Assembly: GCA_963575745.1 (NCBI GenBank) | Contig: CAUYUJ010016371.1 | Location: 151,470 to 215,469 of the forward strand | Source: Prorocentrum cordatum | Taxonomy: Eukaryota; Sar; Dinophyceae; Prorocentrales; Prorocentraceae | Direction: 5' to 3' | Length of the DNA: 64,000 bases | In this document: positions 52,985-63,188 of the stretch, piece after piece | Layout of the letters: the number at the start of each line of letters is the position of its first letter | How positions within the stretch are numbered: the stretch's first letter is position 1 | Translations under genes and position numbers: made by a program | Notes under the pieces: generated by a model | The model's input: only the letters and a program-made list of their open reading frames with translations | Told to the model about the DNA's origin: nothing | Database searches by the model: none

Positions 52985-53545
52985 AGGCTGAGCACTGCGT
53001 GGCGTTGCTTTGCATTGGTTAGCGATGCCTGGCAGTACTTGGTGTGTCTTAGCGTTGCTCGGCGTTGCTTTGCGCTGCATGGCATGGCGTGGCGCTGCTC
53101 GACATTGCTTGACATTGCTTGGCGATGCTGGGCGTTGCATGGAATGTTTTAGCTTTGCTTGGCGTTGCATGGCGTGACTTGGCAGTGTTTCGCATTGATT
53201 TGCGTTGTTTGGCATCGCTTGCCATTGACTGCGTGGCGTTGCTTGCTTTGCACTGCGTTGCTTTGCGATGCTTGACGATGTTAGGCGTTATATGTGATTG
53301 CGTGGTGTTGCTTGCTCTGGATTGCAATGCGTGACGTTGATTTGCATTGCTTGGCGCTGCTTGGCGTCGCTTGACATTGCTTGGCGTTGCACGGCATTGC
53401 TTGGCGTTGCTTGGCATCGCTTGGCATTGCTTGACTTGTCTTGGCATTGCTTGACGTTGCTTCGCGTTGCGTGGTGCTACTTGGCGTTGCTTGGCATTGC
53501 TTGGCGTTACTTGGTGTTGCTTGGTGCTGCTGGATTTTGCTTGGT
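52985..53545. repeat. TTGCTTGGCG minisatellite
   Basis: About 550 nt of imperfect 9-10 nt units (GGCGTTGCTTGGCATTGCTT). Confidence 0.95.
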
Positions 53546-53593
53546 AGGGGACCAGGTCAAGCAACCCCGAGGAATGCAGTACAAACACAAGAC

Positions 53594-53757
53594 TTCGGTG
53601 GCAACTCATGGGATCCTCCCATACAATCGTGAGGGCTCTGACGAATCGACTCGAACCGACGCGAACTGAATCGGTTCCGGATCGACGCTACGTAGGCGCT
53701 TTCTGATAGATTGCGTTAGCGTGTGCTAATGCACTCTACCGACGGATTTGCGAGGAC
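53594..53757 (+). repeat. Dispersed repeat, family R6, copy 2
   Basis: CTTCGGTGGCAACTCATGGGA, CTCCCATAC and GGCTCTGACGAATCGACTCG match 49755. It ends with a degenerate GACGCTACG/CGTTAGCG segment. Confidence 0.7.
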
Positions 53758-54039
53758 AAAGAAGGCTCCCATGTTTATTTCCGAGCAAGACCAATCAACC
53801 AGAGGAAGGCCGATTCAAGCACGAAAAGGAAACACGACCAAACAACCCGAGGAACGCCTCAAACGCTGCACAGAAAACAAGACCTAGCAACCCCAAGCAA
53901 CGCGAGGACTGCAGACAGTAAGGAATCCAAACCAATCCCGAGGAACGCAACCCAAAGAAACAAGACCAAGCAACCCCGAACATTGCTGGCCAGCAAGCCT
54001 GGTCAGGCCGGTTTGGACGGGGGGGGGATCAAATCCATC
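53758..54039. repeat. Degenerate GAACGC/AACCCAAGCAA words
   Basis: Loose repeats of ACCAAGCAACCCCGA and GAGGAACGC (53795-53990), similar in sound to the reverse complement of the preceding minisatellite. Confidence 0.5.
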
Positions 54040-55085
54040 ATCCGCACACTTGGAGCCTCAGGAGGCCCCAAAAAGGGCGAAAAAAGGTTCCAAAGGTTCC
54101 CAGGACGGTCCCAAAGAACTTCAAATCGACGAAAGATCGCCCCAAAACGCCGAACACTGCCTCCACACGGCTCCAGAAGTCCCCAAGACGTTTGAAAGAA
54201 TAATGCGAGGCGCCCCGAAGAGGGCCTCCAGAAGCAAGAACCGTCCCATTTCCTATAGGAAACGTACATTTTCACTACATTCGCCCATTCGGCTTCCACG
54301 CGGCGCAAAGCGGCCCAAGAAGTCTCCAAGATCGACCCTCGCCAGCCCAAGAGGCTCCCAGAAAGGCGCCAAGACGGCGTCCGGGCGATCCACGAAGTCC
54401 CCAGAAACCATAGCAACGGCTTAGGAAGTCCAAGACGTTTGAAAACGCGACCGCGAGGCGCTCCAAGAAGGCCTCCAAAAGCAAAAACCGTCCCATTCCC
54501 CAGGTAAATCGCACATGTTCAGCACATTCGCTTCGTGGGCTTTCACGAGGCCCAGAACGGCCCAATGAACCTCCAAGATCGACCCCTGTCACCCGAAGAG
54601 GCTCCGAAGAAGGCTCCAAGACGGCTTCCAGGCGATCCACGAGAGCTCCAGAAACCATATCAACGGCCCAGGAAAGCCGCAGGATGGTCCCAAGAGGGAT
54701 CCAAAACGGGCCAAGCGGGCTCCCAAAGGCTGTCCGGACGGCCCACGCGGGGGACGATTCGGTCCAAACCGCCCAAGATTGCCTCTAGACAGCCCCACGG
54801 GCGCCCAAGACGTTCGCATACGCGACCTCGAAGCGCTCCTGCTTGAACCGTCCCATTCCCTAGGGAAAACGTACATTTGCAGCATATTCGCTTCTTGGGC
54901 TTGCACGAGGCCCACAACGGCCCAGTAAACCTCCAAGATCGACCTCTGGCACCCCAAGAGAATCTCCAAAAGGCTCCACGACGGCCTCTGGGCGCCCCCA
55001 AGAAACCATAGCAACGGCCCGGGGGAACGGCAGGCCGGTCCTAAGAGAGCTCCAAAACGTGTTTAGAGTGGCCTCACAGGCTGTC
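54040..55085 (+). repeat. Long tandem repeat, three copies of about 190 nt plus spacers
   Basis: Copies at 54229-54422, 54475-54665 and 54838-55020 share AACCGTCCCATTYCCTA, AACGTACATTT, CATTCGCTTC, CCTCCAAGATCGACC and GAAACCATAGCAACGGC. Spacers are CCAAGACGG-type short words. Confidence 0.8.
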
Positions 55086-55189
55086 CGGACAGGCCACGCG
55101 GGGGACGATTGCTGCCGCCCCGAGGGGTCGGCGGTGTGGCGTAAGCCAATGAATACAACCTATTCCGCAAATGGTTCAACAATTGTCAA

Positions 55190-55265
55190 CTGTGGTAGAA
55201 AAATCGTCCCCGGACTACCATTTCACAATGCTTGAATGTTTCCCCTGTAGAGGGCGAGGCCCGAC
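55190..55265 (+). repeat. Introner-family 3' end
   Basis: Contains ATCGTCCCCGGACTACCATT and TTTCCCCTGTAGAGGGCGAG followed by GCCCGAC. The 5' end was not found with confidence. Confidence 0.5.
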
Positions 55266-55554
55266 GGAACCCCGAGCAGGCGTTCCTGCCCGCAGGCTTC
55301 GGGTCGCACGCTCGAGCCGAGGGTGGTAAGAGCAGCCCCATGCGCGCCCTCACGAGGCGGGGGGGCGCTGCCCCTCGGCTCGCGGACTGTCTTGTGCCCC
55401 GCGCGACACCCGCCCGCCGCGCTCCCCGCGGCGGCCACGGCCGCGGCGCTGCCCCGCTGGTGCCTCTCGTGCGCCGCTCCTGGCGAAGGTTTGGGGAGAC
55501 GTAGAACTCGGGCACGGGGACTCGGGTTGGCCTGACGGGGCCATCGTACGAATG

Positions 55555-55749
55555 TCGGGTCGGGCGAAAGGGGGGGATAGCAAAGGGGGGGTTTGAGAAT
55601 CAGCTCACGTAGCTGATTTTCCCGGCGCCTCCCGGCGCCGGAGGCGGCCATGTATCGAGGAATGGGCCCCTCGGTGAGGCCGAAACCAGCTGCATGCAGC
55701 AAATTCCGTAACCCCCCCTTTCCCAATCCCCCCCTTTCGCCCGGCCCGA
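55555..55749 (+). mobile_element. Inverted-repeat element, family A, copy 3 (5-bp duplication GAATG)
   Basis: Best complete copy. The left arm TCGGGTCGGGCGAAAGGGGG and the right arm ending CCCCTTTCGCCCGGCCCGA pair over about 37 nt. GAATG stands at 55550-55554 and 55750-55754. Interior: AATCAGCT-CACGT-AGCTGATT hairpin, a CGGCGCCTCC/GGAGGCG hairpin and the palindrome GCTGCATGCAGC. Confidence 0.92.
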
Positions 55750-57758
55750 GAATGACGAGACCCAATTGGAAATTTGGCGCGAGCTCCCGCTGCAGACATC
55801 CCACGAAAACTGGACCGTCAAAAAATCAAAGGACGCGCTCGTCAAAAAAAACGTGGGCAGACCCGAGTTCCGGATTACTCGAGTCGTACGTTTACCCGAG
55901 AAGTAAGCAGGTGCCCGCCCCACGCTTTTTTGCCATGCGCGCGAGCCGGCATTCTGGACGTCGGCTTGCAAAGGCGGAAGCGGGCAACGCAGGGCTTCGG
56001 GGCCCCTCTGGGGCCCAACCCGGCGCGTTCTTCCAAAACGCCGACCGCGACATCCCCAGTGTGATTCCAAATGGTCTAAATTTCGGCCAGCGCCCAGATG
56101 CGTGAATGCACTTCTGTGCCCTTCCAATATGGGCGACTGCGGAAACTCCGAACCCAAAAACGTTTTCATCTCTCGGGGGCGCATGTATTACTTCCGCCAT
56201 CTTCCGCCGGCCGTCCGCCGCCTTCCGCTGGCGGAGGCGGCCTCGTTTTACTTCCGCCGACCTTCCGCCGCGGAAGATATGGCAACTCCTTCGATCCTCG
56301 AAGGCAAGGCCCTCTTTGAAACGCCCCATAGGTGTGCCCTCTTTGACACGTGCCCGTGCGGCCTTTTCAGGCCCAACGGGAGAATGCAGAAACCTTACCA
56401 CGTCGCGAGCGGGCGTGCCACAAGGCAACCCGAGCCTGGCCAAGGACGACCCCCAGGACGGCACAGGGCGGGCCCAGGGCAGCTCCCAGGCCGGCCGGGA
56501 ACACCCCGAGGTGGCCCCGAGTGGACGCGGCATCGGAGCCGGGAGCCCCGTCGGCCGCTGGCCGGCTGGCCCGGCGGAGGGTGGCGAGAAGGGCAGGTGC
56601 AGAAGAGGGGATCGAGGCATGGGGCCAGGTCAGGTGGTCGGCCGACGAGCTCGGTGCACAGAGACGCGCCGGCTGCCCCTAGGAGACGTGGGACACCGGG
56701 CAGCGCCGCCGTGTGCACCGAGGTCCTCGGGGCCCAGACGCCCGGCTCCCCATCCGTGGCCGACCAGACGACGCGGGCGACCAACACCGGAGGGGCGGCG
56801 GTGATGCGACCAAACGATGCAGAAACGGATCGGTCGGGGACGATTGCGGTCGGGACACGCTATGCCCTGCGAGAGGATACCGCGTCGCTCCGCTCCGCGG
56901 AGCGAGAGGCTGGCAAAAAGGCTTGCGGCGTGGACGTTCGGGGGCTGGGGCGGGAATAGCGTGTCGTGCCGAAGCGCGGTGGGCCAGAACCAGCGCAGCG
57001 ACACGCTAAGCCTAAGCTCCTGACCGTGAGGAATTGATTACTTCTCGTCTGGATCGCTGGCTGCGGCCTGGCGGCCGCGCGGCCTCGACGGCGACGATGA
57101 CGACGACGAACTGGGAAGATGTTTCCACGGTCCACCTCGCACTGGGGCTCCGCGATCCCCCCCTGGCGTTTCTCACTCATTTGGTCGCATCAGGGGAGGG
57201 GGGGGGGCCAGCTCAGGAGGGGGGACACAGCGAGCTCGGGGGGGGGGACCAGCTCAGGGGGGGGAAACATCCTACCCAGGGGGAACCAGCTCGGGCGGGG
57301 GAAACATCGAGCTGCAATCGGCGACGCATCTCCAACAGATCGGCGAGAGGGCCCCGATGCAGCAGATCGACACGCTCCCCATCGGCGCGGTGGGGCCGGC
57401 GGGCCCGAGTCGCGGGATCCGTGGGCGATTGGTGGTCGCTGCGTCCCCCTCCCCCCGAGCCCATGGCCTCCAGTCAAGACCCCCGACGTCGCGATGTTCT
57501 CGCAGCGTGAACCTGTTCGACGGTCCCGGGTCCTGGCGTCTCGGCGAGGCGCAGCTGCTGGAGGCGCACGCCGAAGCAGGAACGCCTCCGAGAGCCGACG
57601 AACAAAAGAGCAGAACCTCCAGGAGGCCACAGGAGGCCTCCCAACTCCCCCTCCCAGCCGCGGTCATAGCGGCGGAGTGAGGAGCGAGGGTGTACAGTTC
57701 GATGTTGTGTTGTGTTGTTTCCCGTGAGAACAAACCGACCAGCTAGCTTTTTGGACTC
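55750..57758. other. About 2 kb without a supported gene
   Basis: Mostly unique-looking GC-rich DNA. A run of degenerate TCCGCCGnCTTCCGC words lies at 56195-56275 and [14 protein letters not shown] words at 57200-57290. The 56860-57015 segment matches 63395-63535. Long frames such as plus 56102-56959 have no known domain. A gene with many small exons could be missed here. Confidence 0.35.
56860..57015 (-). repeat. Dispersed repeat or gene-family remnant R7, copy 1
   Basis: The minus strand reads VSLRWFWPTALRHDT where 63395-63535 reads VSLRQFWPTTIRRFT. The DNA shares GGTCAGGA, GTGTCGCT and GTTCTGGCCCACC. Conservation of reading frame hints at a protein family, but only two copies are available. 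Confidence 0.45.
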
Positions 57759-57997
57759 TGACGAGCATGTCCTCCTGCAGGGGGATGTTGGAAGAAAATG
57801 GAATCGAGTCAAGGAAAAGACTCCTATTCCTCCGACTAATCCAGAACCCGAACAAAAGAGCACGGAGAATCGTCCCCAGACTATTTGAAAATCCTCATGT
57901 AGAGGTACACCCCCGACTTATCGTCCCCAGACTTTTTTATTCACTGTTTTTTACTGCTTCAAAAAAGTCCTCCTGTAGAGGGACACGCCCGACTTAT
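57759..57997 (+). mobile_element. Introner-like element with doubled 3' end
   Basis: The 5' end reads GACGAGCATGTCCTCCTGCAG (one or two bases off the consensus). Two 3' ends follow: TCCTCATGTAGAGGTACACC at 57892-57911 plus CCGACTTA, and TCCTCCTGTAGAGGGACACG at 57969-57988 plus CCCGACTTA. ATCGTCCCCAGACT precedes both. Confidence 0.6.
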
Positions 57998-58273
57998 ATC
58001 TCAGAGCCGTCGGCAATCTTCAGCCCCCCCCTGAGCCCGTGCTTCTCCCCCCCCTTCGGACGCGGCTCCTGAGTACCGAGCCCCTCTCTCGCCGAGCGCG
58101 TTCCACTATTCGCAGAGTGCCCACTCGCAGACGCCCGAAGCACCATGCGTCTGCCTGTTCTTGTGCAGTTTTATGTCGTGGATCTCTCCTGCGGCGGATC
58201 TGGGCCACCTGCGAGCGGCTCCTCTGCGAGCAGCGGAACGCGCTCGTCGACTCTCGCGGGCGTCGGGGCAGGA

Positions 58274-58355
58274 AGGGGGAGGAGGAGGAGGAGGAGGAGG
58301 AGGAGGAGGAGGAGGAGGAGGAGGAGGAGGAGGAGGAGGAGGAGGAGGAGGAGAA
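58274..58355. repeat. GGA microsatellite
   Basis: GAGGAG run of about 80 nt. Confidence 0.95.
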
Positions 58356-58599
58356 GGGGGGCGCGCGCCCGCGTCAGCCGCCGAGCCTCTGGCCCTGGCC
58401 CCGGAACGCCTCGAAGCCGCGGCCTCGCATTGGGGGCGCCGCGCGCGAGGGGCGGCCCACTCGGCTCGCTCGGGGAGGGAGGCGGCAGCGGCGTCTGGCA
58501 GGCCTCGGCGGCGCGCACGGAGGGGTGGTGCGAGGGAGGGGGATTGCCAGCCTGGAACAAATCCCCCTATCCCTATGCTGGGCACCTCCTCCTCACGAT

Positions 58600-58720
58600 G
58601 CCAATCTTAGGGATGGTTCCCCTATTTTTGGAAGGCGGATGTCTAAGATTGTCATCGCCTTTTGGCGTGTCAATCTTAGGGATAGGGATGCGTTCGAGGC
58701 TGGTAAAGGGGAGGGCTTCT
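58600..58720 (-). repeat. Dispersed repeat, family R2, minus copy
   Basis: Reverse complement of the 12655-12780 words. It also has CAATCTTAGGGAT twice (58602 and 58671) around a central hairpin-like segment, so it may itself be an inverted-repeat element. Confidence 0.6.
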
Positions 58721-58820
58721 TAGAGGGAGGCTGATTCTCAGGAGGCGCCAGCCTCGCATGCATAGATAAGGCCCACGCCTGCAGAGAAGCAGGGGTGCTT
58801 CTAAGAAGCCCACCCCCCTC
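58705..58820. mobile_element. Inverted-repeat element, family G, copy 2
   Basis: GGGGAGGGCTTCTTAGA at the left pairs with TCTAAGAAGCCCACCCCCCTC at the right. GCAGAGAAGCAGGGGTGCTT is shared with copy 1. Confidence 0.6.
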
Positions 58821-58891
58821 GCCCAACCCCCCCTCTGCGCGTGGCTGAAGGGAGGCGGAGTGGCGTCTATCAGGACGTTGGTCAGCGTCAG

Positions 58892-59099
58892 TCGGGGGGG
58901 ACAAAAGGGTAGGATAGCAAGGGGTAGGGTAGAGAATCAGCTCACCTGGCTGGCTTTCCTGGCGCCTCCTGGCGCCGGGAGGCGCGCCTCCTGGCGCTCG
59001 TGTGTCGAGGTGTGGGCCCGGCGGCGGGGCCGAAACCAGCTGCATGCAGCAGATTTCGTGACCCCCCCTTTCCCTGTCCTGCCCGGTCGCCCGGCCCGA
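58892..59099 (+). mobile_element. Inverted-repeat element, family A, copy 4
   Basis: Diverged copy with TCGGGGGGGACAAAAGGGTA at the left and CCCGGTCGCCCGGCCCGA at the right. The GCGCCTCCTGGCGC part is partly duplicated (58966-59000). Flanks GTCAG and GTCCA match at three of five positions, so the duplication is decayed or absent. Confidence 0.8.
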
Positions 59100-60481
59100 G
59101 TCCAGCCCCAGCTCCCGAGAAGGGCAGCCACAGAGCGACAAGGGTGGACCGAACAAGGGCCAAGAAGAAGACGGGCGGGGCGAGGGTCGGAAAGCGGCCG
59201 GAAGGCAGGGAACGGCCGAGATCTCGCAGGGACCAAGGCGCAGGCAGGCACGGGGCACGCGGCACTGCCAGCACGAGATCTCATCAACAGGTGCTCGGCT
59301 CTGAGCTGAGGGCGCAGCGAAGCTTACTATCAGACTCCTCCACGTCCGAGGCAGAGAGTGGAGGCGCGCGACGCGGCGAAGATGCAGATCTCTGGCGAGA
59401 TGGCCTGTTCAGTCCAGGCGCTGTTCCGCAACCCAGGCATCCTCTGTCGGGCCGCTGGAGCATCCAATACGAATCCGGGGCCAAAGGCGAGCCCCATGAG
59501 GAAGAGGCCTTGACCTCTGGGCCGCGCGTGGAAGACTGATGATCGTCGGAAGTCTGGCCCTGGCCATACTTCAGCTCCAGCTGGCCGCACCGGTGCGCTC
59601 CTCCTGAAACGCTTTTCGGGTTGACCCAGAAGGGGTCCAGCGACAGGGGGGGGTGCAATAGATTTGGTGCGATAGACTTGTGGGGTAGCAACACATCTGG
59701 GGCGTGCAATACATTTCGGGGCGCAGCTGCATTGCTGCTCGTGTGCAAGACATTGCTTGCACTACAGTCGAGGCGTGGACCTAAGGATTCCTAAATAAGG
59801 AACGAGGCCCCTTTTCTCCATAAGTTAAACTTCGAATTCCTATCGAAAACATGAGGAAAACCTGAGGCAAGCTGTGAAACATTTATAACAAGGGATATGT
59901 CGACCCCTATCCCAGGCTTCGTGGGGTTTCCGAATGGACCAGAAATTTGGGGCCCAACCCTGGGATATACGATGGGGGGGTGCCCATCCTCGATAGGGGT
60001 GCGTCCGAATAGCCCCCTTGGGGTGTATCCCAGGGTTTTTCCATTTTTCTGAGCGGCCAAACTTTTTGGGCGAAACTCGGGGATTGGGGGAGAAACATCG
60101 CCTGCGAATTTAAGGAACGCGGAGCCCCTTCCCAACCAAAAGGGCTCCTTCTTCAGGGCCCCAACTGTACAATGCAATACAATGCTCTGGGGAAGTACAT
60201 GTGCAATACACTTGCCCCAAGTCTAGTGCACCACCCCCTTTCCGCTGGACCTTCCTTTGGGGTCGCCCCGAGAGCTTTCTGCGGCGAGCGCTCTTCCCCC
60301 CTCCCGTCCTCCGCGACCGCCCCTCATCCGCGCGCGCCCCCTCTTTGCAGCCGAGCAAAGGGGGCACGGAAAACAGAAAGCAAAACATCAAAACGACGCG
60401 AAGATCGGGACAAAATCGGATCGGGATGACTCGAAATCTCTGAGAATCGGCGGGTTTGGAGGATGTGTTGGGCGCCGCGGC
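59100..60481. other. No gene recognised; GTGCAATACA words
   Basis: Mostly mixed DNA. GTGCAATAGA/GTGCAATACATT words recur at 59652-59715 and 60172-60215. Frames here are short or unsupported. Confidence 0.4.
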
Positions 60482-60534
60482 CGCTCCAGAGCGTTCCGGA
60501 ACGCTCTGAGAGCGCTCTGGAACGCTCTGGAGCG
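60482..60534. repeat. Nested perfect palindromes
   Basis: CGCTCCAGAGCGTTCC (60482-60497) and GGAACGCTCTGGAGCG (60519-60534) are perfect inverted repeats. GAGCGTTCCGGAACGCTC (60489-60506) is an 18-nt perfect palindrome within the left part. Confidence 0.9.
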
Positions 60535-60589
60535 ATTTATCCCGATCCTAGCCCTGTTTTAAACATCCACCCCCGTAAAAACCGCCCCG

Positions 60590-60725
60590 ACAAAAGCGAG
60601 GCCGTCTAGTAAACGCACCCAAGGCAGGAATCGAACAGGGCAAGGCTTTTTAGTGAACGCCCAGGGCAGTTGAATCAACGCCGATTGTCCGGTCCAGGTG
60701 GTTTTTCCGCCCTTGACAACCGGTA
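60590..60725 (-). repeat. tRNA-like dispersed repeat, family S, copy 5
   Basis: Has GTAAACGCACCCAAGGCAGG, AATCGAACAGGGCAAGGCTT and CGCCCAGGGCAGTTGAAT. The minus strand gives CTGTTCGATTCC, an exact B-box match (GTTCGATTCC). Confidence 0.65.
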
Positions 60726-60859
60726 CCAATACCGCTACTCCCCGAACCTCTCCTGGGGTGCGAAGCCAGCGGTGGCGACGACGAAGGCCCATGGGAGGCC
60801 CCAAATAAGGGGGAACAACGAGGGGAGAGTAGAGGTACGGTCTCCATTTTTCCTCCTCC

Positions 60860-61120
60860 GGAACACTTCAGGGATTTTCTGACCCGAGTCAATCCAGACC
60901 CAAGTCAGCAGGAAACCAAACAACTGCAATGCATGAAACAAACATGCAACGCAGGTCTTCGCAAACCCGGGTCAGCCAATATGCGCGGCCGCCTCGCGGC
61001 CACGAGCGGCTCGCTAACCCGGGTCAGCCCGAGGGGGGCCTGCGCAGGATCCTGCAAGACCTGGTGCCCTGGCTGACCCCGTTTGCATGGACCCCCGTCT
61101 CTTGAGCCCCGAACACTTCG
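60860..61120 (-). repeat. Dispersed repeat, family R4, copy 2
   Basis: ACCCGGGTCAGCC, CTGCGCAGGATCCTGCAAGA and CTCTTGAGCCCCGA are shared with 40385-40580. Also contains the hairpin GCGGCCGCCTCGCGGCCACG. Confidence 0.7.
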
Positions 61121-61394
61121 TTTGCCGAGCGCCCCCCCCGGCAGCCCGATCGCCCGCGCAGACTGCCCTTCTGCCGTGCCGCGACGGGAGCGCCCCGGGG
61201 CCGCCGCTTGGCCTGGAGGGGGGTGCCCCTGTCCGGCGCGCGGCCGCGCCCCGAGCGGCGGCGGGCGCGGCGCGGAGGGAGGCGCAGTGCTGGGTCGGGC
61301 ATGTCCTCCTGCAGGCGGGCACCTGGCAGACAAGCTGAAAACAACAAGTGCGGCCAGGCATATCTAGTGAAGACAAGAAGAGCTCTTCGGTGAA

Positions 61395-62560
61395 GCTCCC
61401 GATGAGGGCACGAAGCGCTGCACTGGGTGGGGGGGACGCATGCGGGCGGTAGCACTGGGACCGTCGGTGGAGCTTCCCATAAGGGCCACGCAGCGCTGTA
61501 CTGGGTGATTGGAAATGCCACATTCGGTTTTCTGGACGCACGCGGACGGTCCCACCGGGGGCTTCGGTGGAGTTTCCTATGGAGCCGCGAAACACCGTAC
61601 TGGGTGGGTGAAAAATCCCAAAACGGGTGTGTGGAGCGCATGCGGGCGGTCGCACTGGAGGCTTTCGGTGGAGCCCCGTATGGGGCCACGAAGCGCTGTA
61701 GTGGGTGGGTGAAAATGCAACACAAAGTTTTCAGGGCGCATACGGGCGGTCCCACTTGAGGCTTCGGTGGAGCCCCCCTATGGGTGAGTGAACATGCCAA
61801 ATTACGCTGTACTAGGTGCATGCGCTGTACTAGGTGGATGAAAATGGCAAATTGGGTGTATGGGACGCATGCGGGTGGTCCCACTGGGGGCTCTGGTGGA
61901 GCCCCCTATGGGGCCACGACATGCTGGACTGGGTTGGTGCAAATGCCAAGTTGGGTTTTCAGGACGCATGCAGACGGTGGCAATGGGGCCTTCGGTGGAG
62001 TTCCCTATGGGGCCACGGAGCGCTCTACTTGGTGGGTGAAGCGCAGGGAGGAGGGAGGAGGGGGCCACGAAACGCTGTACTAGGTGTGCGGGACGCACGC
62101 TGGCGGTCCCACTGGGACCTTCGATGTTTTTTTTTCTATGAGACCACGAACCGTTGTACTGGGGAGGTGAAGTGCAAGGAGGAGGGAAAAGGGGGTCACG
62201 AAACGCTGTGCTGGGTGTTCGGGGCGCATGCGGGCGGTCCCACTGGGACCTTCGGTGGGGCTCCCTATGGGGCCACGAAGCGCTGTACTGGGTGGGTGAG
62301 ACGAAGGAGGAGGGAGGAGGGGGCAACGAAATGCTGTACTGGGTGTGCGGGACGCATGCGGGCGGTCCCACTGGGACCTTCGGTGGGGCTCCCTATGGGG
62401 CCACGAAACGTTGTGCTGGGTGGGTGAAGCGCAGGGAGGAAGGAGGAGGGGGCCACGAAACGCTGTACTGGGTATGCGGGATGCATGCGGGCGGTAGCAC
62501 TGAAACCTTCGGTGGGGCTCCCTATGGGGCCACGACATGCTGTACTGGGTGGGTGAAGCG
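61395..62560 (+). repeat. Tandem array of about 100-nt units, more than ten copies
   Basis: Units contain GGACGCATGCGGGCGGTCCC, ACTGGGACCTTCGGTGGAGC, CCTATGGGGCCACGAA and CGCTGTACTGGGTGGGTGAA. From about 62040 each unit gains a GCGCAGGGAGGAGGGAGGAG segment and a second GCTGTACTGGGTG, giving a longer higher-order unit. Confidence 0.9.
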
Positions 62561-62706
62561 CAGGGAGGAAGGAGGAGGGGGAGGAGGGGGGGGAGGAGGG
62601 AGGAGGGGAGGAGGGGAGGAGGGGAGGAGGAGAGGAGAGGAGAGGAGAGGAGAGGGGAGGAGAGGGAGGAGGGAGAGGAGCGGGGAGGACAGGAGAGGAG
62701 AGGAAC
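62561..62706. repeat. GGGAGGA/GAGAGGAGAG purine tract
   Basis: Purine tract continuous with the GGAGGAAGGAGG segment of the preceding array, as if grown from it. Confidence 0.9.
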
Positions 62707-62912
62707 GGGGGGCACCGTCTCTTCAAAACGAGGACCCAGCACCACAGGATGGCTGGGAAATAATAACAACACCGTGCCCTTTGTAGTTTTGCAGCATGCT
62801 CGGCGTATGTCTCCTGTAGAAGGGGCGTGGCAGGGCGAGGGGGCGCGCGGCGACGGCGAGGAGGCAGGGCGAGGCTCCCGCGGCCCTGGCACGGCTGTTT
62901 AGCGTCAGTTGG

Positions 62913-63188
62913 GTCGGGCGTGTCCTCCGACAGGCGGATCTCGGAAGAGAGATGGAACATGTGGGAAACAAGCAAAAACACACTGTGGGAAAAAACGGTG
63001 GGGAAAAACACAAGCACACACACAAAAACACACAACACAACAAAACACACACACACACACGGTGGTAAAACACACACACACACACACGTGTTGTTTTTTT
63101 CCCCACAGACGTTTGTGCTTTTTTTTCCTGAAGCAGATCCAGACAACATCGAAACTACTCTCCTGCAGAGGGGCGTGCCCGACTTCAG
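62913..63188 (+). mobile_element. Introner-like element
   Basis: The 5' end is GTCGGGCGTGTCCTCCGACAG, followed by GCGGAT. The 3' end is CTCTCCTGCAGAGGGGCGTG followed by CCCGACTTCAG. A CA-rich/TG hairpin region (63010-63095) fills the middle. Either the outer GT...AG or the inner GC...AG pair could be spliced. Confidence 0.65.

Larger units (their letters stand above)
61291..62838 (+). mobile_element. Possible large introner-like element holding a tandem array
   Basis: GGTCGGGCATGTCCTCCTGC at 61291 is a clear 5' end. The candidate 3' end near 62805 (ATGTCTCCTGTAGAAGGGGC) is diverged, with GTGGCAGGGCGAG in place of GTGCCCGAC. If both belong together, a 1.2-kb array lies within one element of about 1.5 kb. 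Confidence 0.35.

Noticed and set aside
52985-53540. Minus-strand frame rich in Asn, Gln, Ala and Met (SNAKQRQA type)
   Set aside because: Simple translation of the TTGCTTGGCG minisatellite, not a prion-like protein.
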